Made by a program: the position numbers and the translations under genes. The notes beneath the pieces were generated by a model. It saw nothing but the letters and a program-made list of their open reading frames with translations, was not told the origin of the DNA and searched no databases. This document shows positions 25,601 to 38,382 of a stretch of 64,000 nt of DNA, one piece after another. Location of the stretch: NCBI RefSeq assembly GCF_030253575.1, contig NC_080569.1:25928501-25992500 (forward strand), read 5' to 3'. Each line of letters opens with the position of its first letter. Within the stretch, counting starts at the first letter, position 1. Source of the stretch: Rhododendron vialii. Lineage: Eukaryota > Streptophyta > Magnoliopsida > Ericales > Ericaceae.

Positions 25601-25713
25601 GATTTTTTCACTCCCCTATTTATTAATGTCACTCTCATTCTCTCACAAAACAAATCATCTAATCAAGACACAGAAAGGAGTGACATTAATAAAAAAAATG
25701 GAGTTGCAAAATC
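25601..25713. mobile_element. Short foldback MITE
   Basis: The left arm gattttttcactcc...tttattaatgtcactc is mirrored by the right arm gagtgacattaataaa...ggagttgcaaaatc. Length 113 bp. Its ends resemble those of the element at 59134-59242. It lies upstream of quinone oxidoreductase copy B. Confidence 0.5.
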
Positions 25714-26564
25714 ACTTCCCTTTTTTTTTCTTTAAATAACCAAATTTAATGGGTACCACACATTCTCTCTTTCATTTCCACCTTTCTTTATCTCTCTGTA
25801 CTAAGAAAGGTGTTTGATTATAGACTACAATTGACCATTGTGAGACTTTAGATTATTAATCTTAGCAGTTCCTTGCCTTCTTAACAAAAAAAAAAAAACT
25901 TATCAGTTCCTTGAATAGATAATCAAAAGATAAGGTGACAAATTTTGATTATCCAATTTTAGTTATGTCATTAGAGATACCCTATGCACATTACCACAGA
26001 GCATAATAACCTAGCTATATGTGATATTTTAGGCATTTTAGCTAGCAAACATACAAAATCAAAGCCCCAAATTTCAATAAAAGCCTAGCTATCTTAACTT
26101 TGCTAAGTAACTCAACACATTTGTTGAGTCATTGTTCACTAGTCAAGCATATAAATATTATACCCTTTCAAATTCTCTCTCTTCACTTCAATATAAAATG
26201 TGTAATCTTACAAAACAATTAGGAGAATACCTTTGATGTAGTATGAAGACAAAAAATGACTAGTTATTTATGTTGTTCTTCCTAAAAAAAAAAAAAAGTT
26301 AAACTAGATAAAGTACAATTTTTTACCTACTTCTTGTTGTGCTTGCTCTTTTATCAAAACTTCTAGTAGACATCTGATCTTGTCGATAAGTTTTTAATTA
26401 GACCATGCTGTTAAACTCCATTGAGAATTGGATGGAATTATCTTATGTACTCCCCCATCCCTTTTTTAGAATTCACTATTCTATTTTGGTTGCTCTTAAT
26501 AAATGTCCATTTTATAAAGTTATTGAATAAATGTTTGTATATTTTCTATTTTTGCCCATAAAAA
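25714..26564. other. AT-rich intergenic DNA, nothing recognised
   Basis: No reading frame with family character. A Stowaway-like half-end (actcccccatcccttttt) lies near 26450 without a visible partner. Confidence 0.4.
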
Positions 26565-27075
26565 TGGATTGGGTAAAATCTTCTCACAAGTTTTAGGGGT
26601 CCCGTTGCTAAATGTTTGAACTTAAATAATGAAGTCAATTTGAGTAATAAATCTGTATTACAGTTTTATTTGATGGTTTTTCTAAACATCTTCCATGGCA
26701 GAACAACAATGTAGTAACTGGTCACTTTGCCCGTTGACGACCAAACAGTTGGATTATGCAACTTTTGATTCACAATATTGGTTGCTTCAAATTTTCGATG
26801 TTTTGTGGTCCGTTTATATCACGAAGACATCAAAAATCTGCAGCAAGCATTGTGCATCTAGAGCTGCATAATCCAACTGTTTGGTCATCAACGGGGCGAA
26901 GGGACCAATCGCTCCGTTGTTGTTCCTATTATTATGCCGGGGAAGATATTTAGGAAAACCATCAAATAAAACTCTAATATAGATTTATTAATCAAATTAA
27001 TTGACTTAAATTATGTAAGTTCAAACCTTTAGCAACGGGATTCCTAAAACTTTTGAGCAGATTTTACCCAATCCA
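26565..27075. mobile_element. Foldback element with arms of about 200 bp
   Basis: The left arm 26565-26760 (tggattgggtaaaatctt ... cagttggattatgca) is a near-inverse of the right arm 26865-27075 (tgcataatccaactg ... cccaatcca). A loop of about 100 bp separates them. Arm similarity is high along its length with small indels. No transposase is encoded. Transcription through it would give a long hairpin RNA. Confidence 0.75.
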
Positions 27076-28044
27076 AACATGTATGGCGCCTCTTGTTTCT
27101 GATCCCTCCAAAGAAGAGTGATGAAGGATGCAAAATGGCTAGAACTTATCCCTATTTATACTATTCATGGAAGGCTCTAGTACAAAGATATTTTCATGCG
27201 AGATAAACAATAAGGTATTTCTAAAAATACACATGTGACTAATTCTTACAAAAAAAACTATAGACTTCCAGAATTAGGTATTTTAGAGTTTCTAAAAATT
27301 AGATATTTATATCTTCTTCAATAATATCTTCTATCTCTGGATTTTGTCAATTGAAGCTTTGTAAATTTGACTTGTTTGGACGCAACTTTCTTGTGCCAAA
27401 ATACTAAATTCAACGTTAATTATAATTAATATACAATTAAAAAATAGATACACCTAATAACGCCAACAAACTATGTTTACATTTTAAAAAAGGTTTTTAA
27501 GATGCAAAATTTCAAGTCTCTAATTTGGAGTCTTGTAACGCCCCGAATTTTGGGAACGTTAAATAGGCAATTTCATTGAAAAACTAAATGGAGTCTGGCT
27601 CAATATTACAGAATATTCTCAAAAGAGTAATCTTATTCAACAAAAGGAGGGTAGACTAGGGTTCCTATCTACAGCTCCCCTTGCTCCTCCATCCTAGCCA
27701 GCTCCTCAGCTCCAAAAGCCTCCAAGGTGTACTGTTCATCTTGATAATCTACAAGGTCTGACACATTATACCAGCGTCGCCACCGATATAATATGTCAGG
27801 GTCACCAAAGGTAACACCGTGAGTTTACAAAACTCCATAGAATATCCAAACCCACTAACCCTTAACTTACAAACAGTAAATCATATACGACAAATAGTAA
27901 TAATCACACATCCACATTCACTATTCAAGTATCGTTGGTGTCCATGTTTTTATGTGTTTCTCTTACGCGACTCATCGTAGACCGTGTCTCCATTTTCACC
28001 TTTCATAACCAAATCAACATTTTCAAAATCTGTTTTTAACACAC

Positions 28045-28320
28045 CCAACCTTGGTTCCGCCGTTCCGGGCTCCCGAGTATCCTCACAATGGTTCCGCCGC
28101 ACCGGGTTCCCATTGGCACACAATTTGCATTGGCTCCGTACCGCGGATAACCAAGTCATACCTCACCAAGGTTCCGCCGCTCGGGTTCCCATGGGAATGC
28201 ACGCAATTCAAAACCCTCGGTTCTGCCGCTCCGGGTTTTGGGGTTTTCGAAATCTAAACCCTCGGTTCCGCCGCTCCGGGTTCCCGAGTATCCCCACAAT
28301 GATTCCGCCGCTCCGGGTTC
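28045..28320. repeat. GC-rich minisatellite (GGTTCCGCCGCTCCGGGTTCCC type)
   Basis: About six diverged copies of a unit like ggttccgccgctccgggtt, several followed by cccgagtatcc or cccattgg. The GC content contrasts sharply with the AT-rich surroundings. It lies inside the 3.2-kb TG...CA element. Confidence 0.7.
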
Positions 28321-29144
28321 TCATTGGGTTTTTCACAAATCTTACTTTTGCACACGCACACAACTCACATAATGCCACCCAAAATCGGTCATTATGTAGT
28401 TTCAAAATATTTCCTTCATCGAAAAACATTTCTCTTGTTAACCACACCCTAGGTGTCATGTTTCTACTTTCTCGATTCTCGTGTCTCGTCACATGCAAAG
28501 ACTCCGCGGTAGGACTTTTTATAAACATAAATCATTCATTGAAATCTTGAAACTAAACTAGCAAGATCATCCAACTCAATATTGCTAAGCATGCTTGAAA
28601 AGATCAAAATATGAATACTTCAAATCAAGCGTTAAAATCTTCTTTTTCGAAAATCGTTCTATCTTACTTTTTGAGAAATTCAATACAACATATGTTTATT
28701 TAAGACAAAGTCATTTATCTAACATGCTCATACCTCCATTAGTGAGATAAACTCATTGACAATCATGCATTTTAAACGGTAAGTTTATCTACTTGAAACC
28801 AAACAATAGATAATCTTATCTACGATATTGATACTTTGAATCAAGAACATTCTACTTTCTAACGTACGATTCTATACTATACGTAGAGTTAGTAGACTAG
28901 GGATTCTACTTATACTTAGGGAAGTGAGTAGAGAAAATTTACCTTGATCCGAAACTAGTCGGGGCCGAATAAGCTAGTTGGAAGTTTTCTACGGGTGGTG
29001 AAACTCGCAAATCTGGACCAAACTTTGGATGGCAGTAACTTGGTCAATATTTGGCCGAATATGATCGTTCTAGGGTCGAAATTGAAGCTCTCGAAGTGTT
29101 CTACAACTTTTGTGAAGGAAGTTGATCCTAGAAACTACTTTAGG

Positions 29145-29540
29145 TAGGAGAAAAATGGTGATAAAGGAGGAGACAGTATGCTGTCTGGAAATGGAAATCC
29201 GAGATTTTTACTGAACTTCGGATGCCAATATCTTTGTCATTTCTTTACTGATTGGGGTGGTTCTTGGGTCTAACTTGAAGGTTTCGAAGTGCTCTACAAC
29301 TTTTTCGAAGGGAGTTGGTTCTAAAAACTACTTTAAGCATGAGAAAAATGGTGATAAAGGAGAAGACAGTATGCTGTCTGGAAATAGGAATCCGAGATTT
29401 TTACTGAACTTCGGATGCCAATATCTTTGTCATTTCTTCACCAATTGGGATGGTTCTTGGGTCTAACTTGAAGGTTTCGAAGTGCTCTACAACTTTTCCG
29501 AAGGGAGTTGGTTCTAAAAACTATTTTAAGCAGGAGAAAA
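29145..29540. repeat. 195-bp tandem repeat, two full copies plus partial copies
   Basis: The blocks gacagtatgctgtctgg, ccgagatttttactgaactt and ggtttcgaagtgctctacaa recur in order with a period of about 195 bp. More diverged copies lie on each side (from about 29030 and to about 29580). Confidence 0.7.
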
Positions 29541-30003
29541 ATAGAGATTCGTGAAGGACAGTAGGCTGTCTGGAATGGAAATGGTTTCTAAAGAGAAGTG
29601 AGAACAAAGGAGTGAAGGTGCGAGTTGAAACTTGAAGTGAGCTTGCTATTTATATGCACAAGTCTTGGCTCCCTCCCCCTCCATATGGCCGGCCCCCCTC
29701 CCTCTCCCTTTTCCCATGGATTTTGCTCCATTGAGTTGTCATTTCATGCCTTTCAATCAAGTCATAGCCTTCCATGACTCGTCATTTCCATTCTAGGCCA
29801 AATCTAGGTTGATCATGAAGGGTTTTTGACTTGTCAAGTCTATGGGGAGGTTGCTTGCAAGAAAGAATAAAATCATTGGCTAACTTTGTACTTTGAAAGA
29901 CTAGAAATGAGTTGGCATGGTCAAAAATAGGCTTAAGGCTATAAAGGTTGCTTGTGTAAGTGTCCAAAACACAATCACACACTCCACCTCCCTCTCCCAT
30001 CCG

Positions 30004-30005
<2 letters not shown>

Positions 30006-30049
<44 letters not shown>
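30006..30049. repeat. (TC)n microsatellite
   Basis: Uninterrupted TC dinucleotides, about 22 units, inside the 3.2-kb element. Confidence 0.9.
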
Positions 30050-30054
<5 letters not shown>

Positions 30055-31457
30055 TATGTATAGACATATATAGGTATATAAGTACATGTATATATTCATC
30101 TAGGAAAGTAAAACCTAAGATAGTTAGGCTTAAGGCTAGAACATAGGTGTGCATGCATGGCAAGGCTAGTCTTGCTTCTTTTGGAAGCAAAATGATGGGA
30201 TTCTTTGTATGACTTGTCTTGTCATGCTTATTGGCAAGTCAAAGGTCTATTAACCAAGAGATAAAAATTCCCCTAACAATTATGGACCAAGGGGTAAAGG
30301 AATATTGGTAATAATTAGGGTTTGAAATGACTTGTCATGGGGTATAATGATTACCCCTAAAGTCTAAGGGTTCAATTAGGGTTCGGGGGGTTCAAAAGGC
30401 TCCAAGACGGTCAAAAAGGTCCAATTAGGGTTAGGGTAATGTAACTAGGTGAATCGGTGGTCCGGTTCCTCCAACTAATCGGTTGGAAACTAACCTTACT
30501 TGCCAAGTAGGATTTCTAGCCAAGAAATATAATTTAAAGATTTTATTTAACTTGTTAGGAAAATATACAAGCGCTTTTATAAGCATACTTGTCTTTAGAA
30601 AATAACTAGATTGCTCGGCGTGAAAATATATAACTTTATAAGTCTCAAATCTAATTATGACGGATTATTAAAATTAAAAAGAAATTTTTAGTAGCAAATC
30701 CAAGTAATTAAAATAAAATTTAAATATTTAACGAAATTTTTATTTACCAAAAATCAGGATCGTTACAGGTCTATTATATGAAGGCTTTCTGTTCCCTTTG
30801 TTAGGGAAAGAAAAGTCAGGAAAAACACATGCAATCAAAGTATGGTTCAATCTTCTATGCAAATCTTACATTGAGGTTAAATTTTTGTCATATGGTTGGA
30901 AAGATGCCATAATTGGATCAAACGGCTTAGATTAATATATTTGGGGTTCTGTTTCTTGATCAACATCTTGACCAAAGGGTAGCTTGAAGTCAAATTTTAG
31001 GACTTTTCCTGTGACATCCGAATCAGAAGATCGGGCACCTGAGATTTCATGAAGTTCCTTAAGTTGATTTAACTGAGTTTTCAGCTCTAAACAATCAACA
31101 AGAATCTCAGCTCCTTGACGGTGAGAGAGAGAGAGAGAGAGAACAAAGGAAAACACATAAAAGAAAGAACTTAGGAGAGATGAAGAGAATGTTTGTTAAT
31201 AGAGAGACTAAGAGGGCTGGGCCAAAATGGAATGGTGGGATGGGTTGGACTAAAAGAAAAAATAAATTGGACTAAAATTATTTGAGCTAAACTTTTACAC
31301 ACACATTTTTATTTATCTGAAAGTGACCTGGAATATAGCCCTCCTTAGCCCAGGTACTCCCGCCCTTGAATGGAGGTGTTTTGGGAAGAAGAATCCATAA
31401 TGGATTCAAAAAGGTAGGCAAAGGTTTTAAAAAGGGAAATGAAGAAGTAGAGTTAAA

Positions 31458-32013
31458 TTGGAAGAGCTGGACAGGGGTTTGGAAATTTTTCGTGACTTAA
31501 TATGGGAAAGCAGAGAAGCCAATGCAAAGAGGAAATTACCAGAAGGTCCCTACTCTAAATGGATCTCCCCATACAATGATCTTGTGCTCGAAAGGACTTC
31601 AAGCAAAAATAGTGTTAGTGTGATTGTGCCCGAAAGCGTGGAGATTTTTGATAGTGTGGTCCCAATTAGCAAAGAGGAAAATGAAACGCACGATTACCAA
31701 AATACTGTCAAATGACTGCTTTGCCCACTTGAAAGTGCAGCTCAGGTTCATTGGTGGTTTATCCCCAGAAGTCGACAAAGTTCTTGGTCGGACTTACCGG
31801 CTGGATTTTGAGAATCCAGCCAAGCCGGGTGTTGCGATGGCAGTTGTTGGTGGGGAAGACAAGTACAGGACTAGCTCAATTTTCTCTGCGGATTGTGGTA
31901 ACTGCGTGTTCTCTAATGGGGAATTCGTTCGCGGAGAGAGATCAATGGGTGTGGAATATGGCAGTAGCCAAGATTGCACCAGTGAGATTGGTGGTGGAAG
32001 TGGCATAGTATGA
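31458..32013 (+). pseudogene. Root-cap family protein fragment, frameshifted
   Basis: The first frame (31458-31715) reads KLPEGPYSKW and VLERTSSKNSVSV, then stops after HDYQNTVK. A second frame continues with NDCFAHLKVQ, GRTYRLDFENPAKPGVAM and VVGGEDKYRTSS to 32013. Together they match the C-terminal half of the plant Root_cap (PF06830) family, found in LEA-like secreted proteins. The switch of frame near 31700-31715 is a one-base-type indel. The 3' end reads GGGSGIV then TGA, where the family usually has a Cys codon and a few basic residues. The upstream half of the gene is missing. It is a 3' remnant, perhaps moved by a transposon. Confidence 0.75.
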
Positions 32014-34412
32014 AGGAAATGGTCCTTGAATCATCACCCATATAGAACTCTATAAGTTTCCATATGTAATTGCTGTATTTATCAATGGTTAATAAGGAAC
32101 CTATACCATATGGTTCTATGAAAACTGTAACAATCCAAAGTTTGTGAGTGTGAATTTGTTAAAACCATTATTACCTGCATTTAGTAGTTCCTATCTTCTT
32201 TTATGGCCCCTCATCGCTATCGGTTCGAGCTAATTGATTCCGTACAAAAACGCATTCTTGAATTACGACGCATATTTTGATTTGTTCAGTGCCAAGTAAA
32301 TCACAAGTAAACAGTGGAAACCGAAGTTTGACGAGTCTTATTATTTAGTACGTGTATGGTGGAAATAATTCAACTTTAGAGGGTCAAAGCATACCCAAGA
32401 AAAATTGGATTAACATCTACAAAATGATTAATTTCGTATACATGTTTTTAGGGAAGATCTCCAATAATTAGAATTGAAGCTAGTGTGGCAACAAGTGGAT
32501 TCACGCAATAGTTTTATGTCATACTCCTACACTAGAAAGCCAATTAAAAGAATTCTCAATAACTTGGGGGACCAACGTTGCATATAAAATTATTTAAAAA
32601 TATTACGGTCTTGTTCGATTTGAGTTTTGAGAATAATGAGGGGAGATTGATAAATAGAGAAAATTTATTGAAAACTGTGCCCAAGTATTTTGAAACTCTT
32701 AACTTTATAAAGTAATTATCCAGGGTTTGGTCATTGATTGCAAAAGATGAGCGTGACTTACTACTAGTTTTATTCGGAGTATATCCTTAGCTTAATTAAC
32801 TAGATTATAGTTTGGACTAATTTAACTTGTTTTTTAAATACTAATTTATTTATGTTCGGTGTTAATTTAACTTATTTGTAAATACTCAACTTCTTTGGAT
32901 TCATCTGAGTGAGAAAAATCCTAACAATAAAAAGAACTCTTATGCAAAAGCTTGCAAAAAGCTTAGAAAATAAAAATAGTCCTAAAAGCTAGATCTATCC
33001 ATTTCTAAATTATTACAGTATTTTTTATCTTTAATGAACTTTTGGCTTTATGTTCTCTTCAAAATTAATTTCTTTTTTGACACGATATTAGCAAAATTAA
33101 AAAACAATGGGGGTAATAATTAGACAAAATAATCACAAAAAAAAAAAGTTAGGCCAAACAGGATTACCATCTTTTAAAAGGAAGTCTTAAGCCATTTAAA
33201 AATGTGAATTTTTTTAATCAGCTAGAAAATGTGATTTTTAACTTCTAACAACTTTACATATACCAAATAAAAAGTTCTCCTATCTAGAAAATAATCAAGA
33301 TTTCAAAACATGTGAACGGAATTCGTTTTTGGTGTAGCTCACAGAAATAATTTACATAACCCTAAGAAGTTTGATAAAGTGGACATAAGAAAGCAAATAG
33401 TAAGTGCTTATCCTTCATGAGGTCAAATCTACGTCAGGGTCTTGGAATTAGTCGAGTTGCGCTCAAACTGATCCGAATAACCGATTATAAAAAAGAAGAA
33501 CAAGAACAAAGAGAAATCTACGTCATACACTTTTTATCCTAGGTACTCCACTTGATGGCCACATGCTCCTGTCCAATAATGAGATGGAGTCATTCCGTAA
33601 TAGCGGCACATGCTTTTGTTTTCGGGCGCAGTAGACCTTCAATTCCTAATTAATTAATTTCTCATATGTTACTATAAAATATTAAAATTGAACCTAATAT
33701 TTGCAAAAAACAAAAAAAAAAAGAAGAAGAAATTGATATGTTACTATAATCTATTGTACTTTTTTGAATTCCTCTCGTTGAGATAATCCAAAACAAAAGG
33801 ACATAAATCAAACAAATACTAAAACTTTTTATATAACCTTGTAGAAATTAAGTAGGAGCTTAACTGTTATGCAAATATAAACCTTAAGGAAGATATTTGT
33901 AATTTATCCAATTAATTTAACGGAGAGAGGCTAGCGGCGCTAGTCTTGGGGACCTTTTAAACTTAAATTGCAAACGTTGGGGACGAAATCTGTGCAATTA
34001 ATATGGGACCAAAACAGCACGCGAGTAATACAAAAAAGAAGTTAACGCCACAATATCGAATTCTAACAAGGAAAAGGTCCTAAAAAGTCAAATTGCCATT
34101 CATTAATCACTTTTTCGTTAATTTGGGTGCAAACGGTATCTATTGGACTTAATAGGTAGCACAATAAATCTTATTAGGATAATAGAATTGATACTGGAGG
34201 TACAAAACTGAGACTCAGATAAACTAGAGGACCATTTCTAAATCTTACATAGTACTGGAGTATCAATGTATCATTTACAAAATGATCCGAACCATTTGCA
34301 GTTTACACCTCTAAAACAAAACAAAATAGAAGAGAAGGGCCCATTCTTCTGCATTTCCCTTTTCTCAAGCAGAACGTTCTCTCTCTCTCTCTACACACAC
34401 ATTCACAGTATA
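32014..34412. other. AT-rich intergenic DNA, nothing recognised
   Basis: No gene-like frame, RNA gene or defined repeat found by eye, apart from short (CT)n at about 34379-34392. Confidence 0.4.
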
Positions 34413-35659
34413 TCTATATAATAAAACAGAGCTGTGTTTGAATCCAAAAGATAACCAACGCTCCAGATTTATCTCTTCCTCCTGCATAAATCTCTACCCT
34501 CCATTCTACAAAATGGCATGTCCGTAAATTGATAACTTTTTTTGACCATTTTCTAATCACACATTCCCCTTCTATTTTTTATTTTGGAAGAGAATTGGGG
34601 AGTAAACATAGAGGGTGTTTCAGATAACCTTCCTTTTTTAAAACTTCTTTTTTTTCAATTTTCAAACTCAAATATAATGAACATGAAAAATATTTTTTTG
34701 ATTTTTCTTGCACCGTATAAAAGATCTCAATGAAATCTATCAAACAAGATCCATATTGGTAGAAAAATTATTTGCGTATACAGATAATTTTTGGGGCTTG
34801 AAATTATCTTCCTTTTTCAAAAACCTTCCTTTTGTTTAGTTGGAACACCACCGTAATTGCTTAATTAGTGGCAAAAGCTAATTGGCCAAGACAATTGCTT
34901 AATTACAGTAGATTTTTGTTAAATCTTTCAACGAATTCTTTTAGTTATTAAATCTTTGATTTGGTGGGTAAATATTTCATCCATTGAATTCGTATATTTT
35001 GGACCATTAGATTGGTACATATTTTTTAAACGGAATTAGTTTTTGAATTCGTATATACGGGTAGTATAGCCAGCGACATATTTGAAAAGAATTAATGAAA
35101 TGAAACCTAAAATACTCCTTAGGATTAAAAAGAAAACATTTGGCCCTTCTAATTAAAATTCAATTTGTATGTATCTCCAAACATTTGAAATCCCATGATT
35201 TATGGGATCGTTTATAAACTAAAAAGGAGAATACGTACATATATGGAATTGATTTAGTCTATTTTAAATCCATAGATCGATAATTGAAAAGGAATCCATA
35301 GGTAATTGATTTAGCCTTTTTAAAAGGAGAATTACGTACACATCACTTGGGATATAGACAAAACTGTATATAAGGAGTCATTTCCGCCTCCTATTTAGGT
35401 ATTAGGTAAAATATATAACAAGTCCACAACCTAAAAGGAATATACTTTCTATTTAGAAATGTGTGAGTGATTGGTTCCCTGTAATTTCCTTATCACATAA
35501 GATTTAAATTTTAGAAGATTTAAACTTATCACTTCGTTTTAGAAATTCCCGTTTCTTAGAAGACCAACTTACTGTGTGCAATTGATACCTTCTATTTAGA
35601 AGTCCACATTTTTTTGGGTTTGTTTGTCACATGCATAGATTTTCCATGTCCTCCAACTT

Positions 35660-36000
35660 CTGAATGACCATTACCTATAGTGAGGTAAGTTTGATTTTTT
35701 TAGTACTCACTAAAGTTCGATTTCTTTCTTGAACGATTTTTAATCATATTGGGTTTCTTTTGCCAAAAACAACTTCCTGAACGACCATTACCGATAGTGA
35801 TATAAGTTTGATTTTTTCAGTTCTCATGCAAGTTTGATTTTTTTCATGGACGAGTTTTACTCATATTGGGTTTCTTTTGCCGTAAATTAGGAGTTTCTTG
35901 ACTAATTTTTTTTAGTTTTATTGCAAGGGATTCAAACATCAAATGATTTTTTTCATTTCTCATGTAAATTCAATTTTCATATTGGGTTTCTTTTGCCGAA
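35660..36000. repeat. 118-bp tandem repeat in the Helitron
   Basis: The unit starting ctgaatgaccattacc (35660) recurs at 35778 as ctgaacgaccattacc. Both end near catattgggtttcttttgcc, and a third partial copy ends near 36000. A 36-bp duplication (gtttattctaccatcttctt) follows at about 36085-36145. Two copies of a unit holding gattcagggatttaat lie at 36508-36620. Confidence 0.6.
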
Positions 36001-37436
36001 AATTGGAAGGAAAAATATGAGTGTGCGAGAAATTTTTTTTTTTTTGACAACCTTGCATGGGTCTTTTGCGTTAATCCTAACTTTGTTGTTTATTCTACCA
36101 TCTTCTTACTTTCTTTTGTTGTTTATTCTACCATCTTCTTACTTCTATTATTTTACTACAGGAAAGATCACAAGAAATATATTTAGAGAATTCTTGCGTT
36201 GAGCTTAAATTCGAGGTACTGCAATTTTTTTTTGGATTGCTATCATTTTTCATGTAGAGCACTCACAATGATTTTGTTGTTAAACTTATAAACGTTTTAA
36301 TTAGGTTCATGGCCAATTTTATTTGTCGTTTGGAACATGCATGCTGACTCCTTCATCATTCTTTACAAAATCGATAAGGGAGGACTGGGTTTGAATCCAA
36401 AAGACAACCAACGGACCAGAACGTCCCCTCTATAAATCTAGACTGTTGGTTGTTCAAGGGTTATCATCATCACATTTTGGTAACCGGCTAATCAAAAAAA
36501 AAAAAAAGGATCCCTGAGATTGATTCCCTGTGATTCAGGGATTTAATTTTTTACCACATTTAAAAGGATGCATGAGATTGATTCTCTGTGATTCAGGGAT
36601 TTAATTTTTTACCATATTTACCAAATAGTGACATTTAAACTTCTATTGATTATCACATAAATTGAAAAATAATGCTTACAGCCACATTTCCAGGTAAGAA
36701 TGGATCCCTGTGATTCAGGGAATTAATGCCGAAAATTAGGGTGGTTTTCAAACGTTTTTTTTAACAGTAAGATCAAACGTTTGCTACTTCAAACCTTTCA
36801 TTTTTTCTTTTTCTTTTTTGACATAGGAAAAGAAAGAGTGCAAAACTAATTAACGCCCTATTCTTTTTTTTTTAACAGCAACACCCTATTCTTTTTTCTC
36901 TTGATAGTTGTCAAAACAACATTTTTTTGCAAAATTAACAAATGGATTAATTGTAAACCTTTTTTCTCATTTTTTTAAACTTCGTTTCATTAGAACATGT
37001 GTTGTTATTTACACTCTTTTAAACATTAACATATATGCATCGATGAAAATATTATGATGTTAACCAAACACATCGCAAACTGGAGTTTTGTGTTCCTTTT
37101 TTTTTGTCACTCATTTAATATTATGGGAGTCTATATATATCTTTAAAATGCTTTCTGTTGTTATTCCCATGATAACTTTTGACTATTACTCTCTTTCAAA
37201 TTTCAGATAACTTCTTGGGACTTAACTAATCATGGACAATCTAAGCGTCTATGGCCATGTGAGTTGAACCGTTTCATTTTATACCTTGGTCGTAATAATC
37301 AAATTAATTGTTTCCTATGCATTCGGTGAATTCTTCAATTTCTTATGCAGCTCGACGATAACTTGCAGAAAATGTAAGAACTATTTACTCAATTGCATTG
37401 CTTAATCTGATTTTATATATTTGATTCATATTTGCT

Positions 37437-37757
37437 TTGTTTTATTTTTTCAGTACAAAGGTTACGTGTCTTCGAGAAAAAAATGTAATTGTGGTGATTC
37501 ATGATGAGCAAGAAGTTAATCGTATTTTTATGCATGGGGTATGCCTACCAATGCCATTATTACTTTACTCCCTTTATACTGTAAGGGGTCAACGAATTGA
37601 TAAAAGGGATGTGGTGTCGTACAATACATACCTTTCGAGAAAATATAATTCTCTTATCAATGTGGAAGTTTGTCCTGGAATAAAATCTGTTAAGTATATT
37701 CACAAGTACATCTACAAAGGTCATGATCGTACCATGATGGTGTTGAGAGACGAATAA
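37437..37757 (+). pseudogene. Helitron Rep/helicase-like protein remnant
   Basis: The segment KRDVVSYNTYLSRKYNSLIN followed by VEVCPGIKSVKYIHKYIYKG is the conserved Helitron helicase-like domain region between Rep and helicase. The frame ends after GHDRTMMVLRDE. Upstream HUH Rep motifs and the downstream helicase are not readable, so it is a short remnant. Confidence 0.8.
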
Positions 37758-38353
37758 ACAAGATATAGAATTAAGGTAACTATTATTAGTCATCATTTTA
37801 CTTTTACAAGAAGAAATTCTTGCTCATTAATTAATTTTTTAGGCTGTTATTCATGTTCCTAATTGTGCTTTTTGGATGAAGTAGATATGCGTTGGTACAA
37901 AAACTCTTGGGAGGCAGATGGAGAGACAAATTTCAAGACAATAAGATCTATGTTGAACACCTTTTTTTTCCCCTACGTAGTGTATCAGATTTGACTCTAT
38001 ATAAATTTTTAGATTTTTTATGCATGTTAAAATTGGATTCTATGAATGCAACATGGTATTGATTTTGAGTTTTGTGGTTTGGATTAATATAGTTCAGTAT
38101 GTATCCTATCAATGCAATTAACTTGGTGTATGTGATTAGGATTATCATTGGTAGTGATGTACACACGGGTAGAGGCTTAACAAATAAAACTTTTTGTTGC
38201 GGAGTGCTGCAGGCATAGGTAATTAGCATATTAAAGTTTTGCAACAACAAAAATATACCGTATTTTACTTTGTTACTACCCATTTTTTTCAACATGTCAT
38301 CCCTTTGCTCATTGCTCGACCCGTAGCTTTAGTTGTCTTCAAAATGTGTTGCG

Positions 38354-38382
38354 CCGTGCCTTCAGGCACGGGCATTCGCTAG
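38354..38382 (+). terminator. Helitron 3' terminal hairpin and CTAG end
   Basis: CCGTGCC-TTCA-GGCACGG forms a perfect 7-bp stem and is followed by gcattcgctag. This is the rolling-circle termination signal of the Helitron. Confidence 0.8.

Larger units (their letters stand above)
27534..30767. mobile_element. 3.2-kb TG...CA element, probably a large solo LTR
   Basis: It starts TGTAACGCCCCG and ends CAGGATCGTTACA, so TGTAACG and CGTTACA are inverted 7-mers. The flanks agtct (27529-27533) and ggtct (30768-30772) match at 4 of 5 bases. TG...CA ends plus a 5-bp flank suggest a solo LTR of a long-LTR retrotransposon. A non-autonomous TIR element is the alternative. It encodes no recognisable protein; the long open frame at 27984-28550 is made of repeats. 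Inside are a GC-rich minisatellite, a 195-bp tandem repeat and a (TC)n tract. Confidence 0.55.
34413..38382 (+). mobile_element. Helitron with both ends and a decayed Rep/helicase
   Basis: The 5' end is TCTATATAATAAAACAGAGC (34413) preceded by A. The 3' end is CGCTAG (38377-38382) followed by T, giving the TC...CTAG structure and A^T target of Helitrons. A hairpin with a 7-bp stem (ccgtgcc/ggcacgg, 38354-38371) lies 11 nt from the 3' end, the expected Helitron terminator. A Rep/helicase remnant lies at 37437-37757. Length 3.97 kb. The rest is AT-rich non-coding DNA with tandem repeats. Confidence 0.8.

Noticed and set aside
27984..28550. 188-codon open frame
   Set aside because: Made of GC-rich minisatellite units, and the opposite strand is also open; lies in the 3.2-kb repeat element.
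30932..31156. Minus-strand frame reading LVDCLELKTQLNQLKELHEI
   Set aside because: Protein-like in part, but it starts in a (GA)n tract, has no clear splice sites or partner exons, and I know no family for it. It may be a captured exon; not strong enough to annotate.
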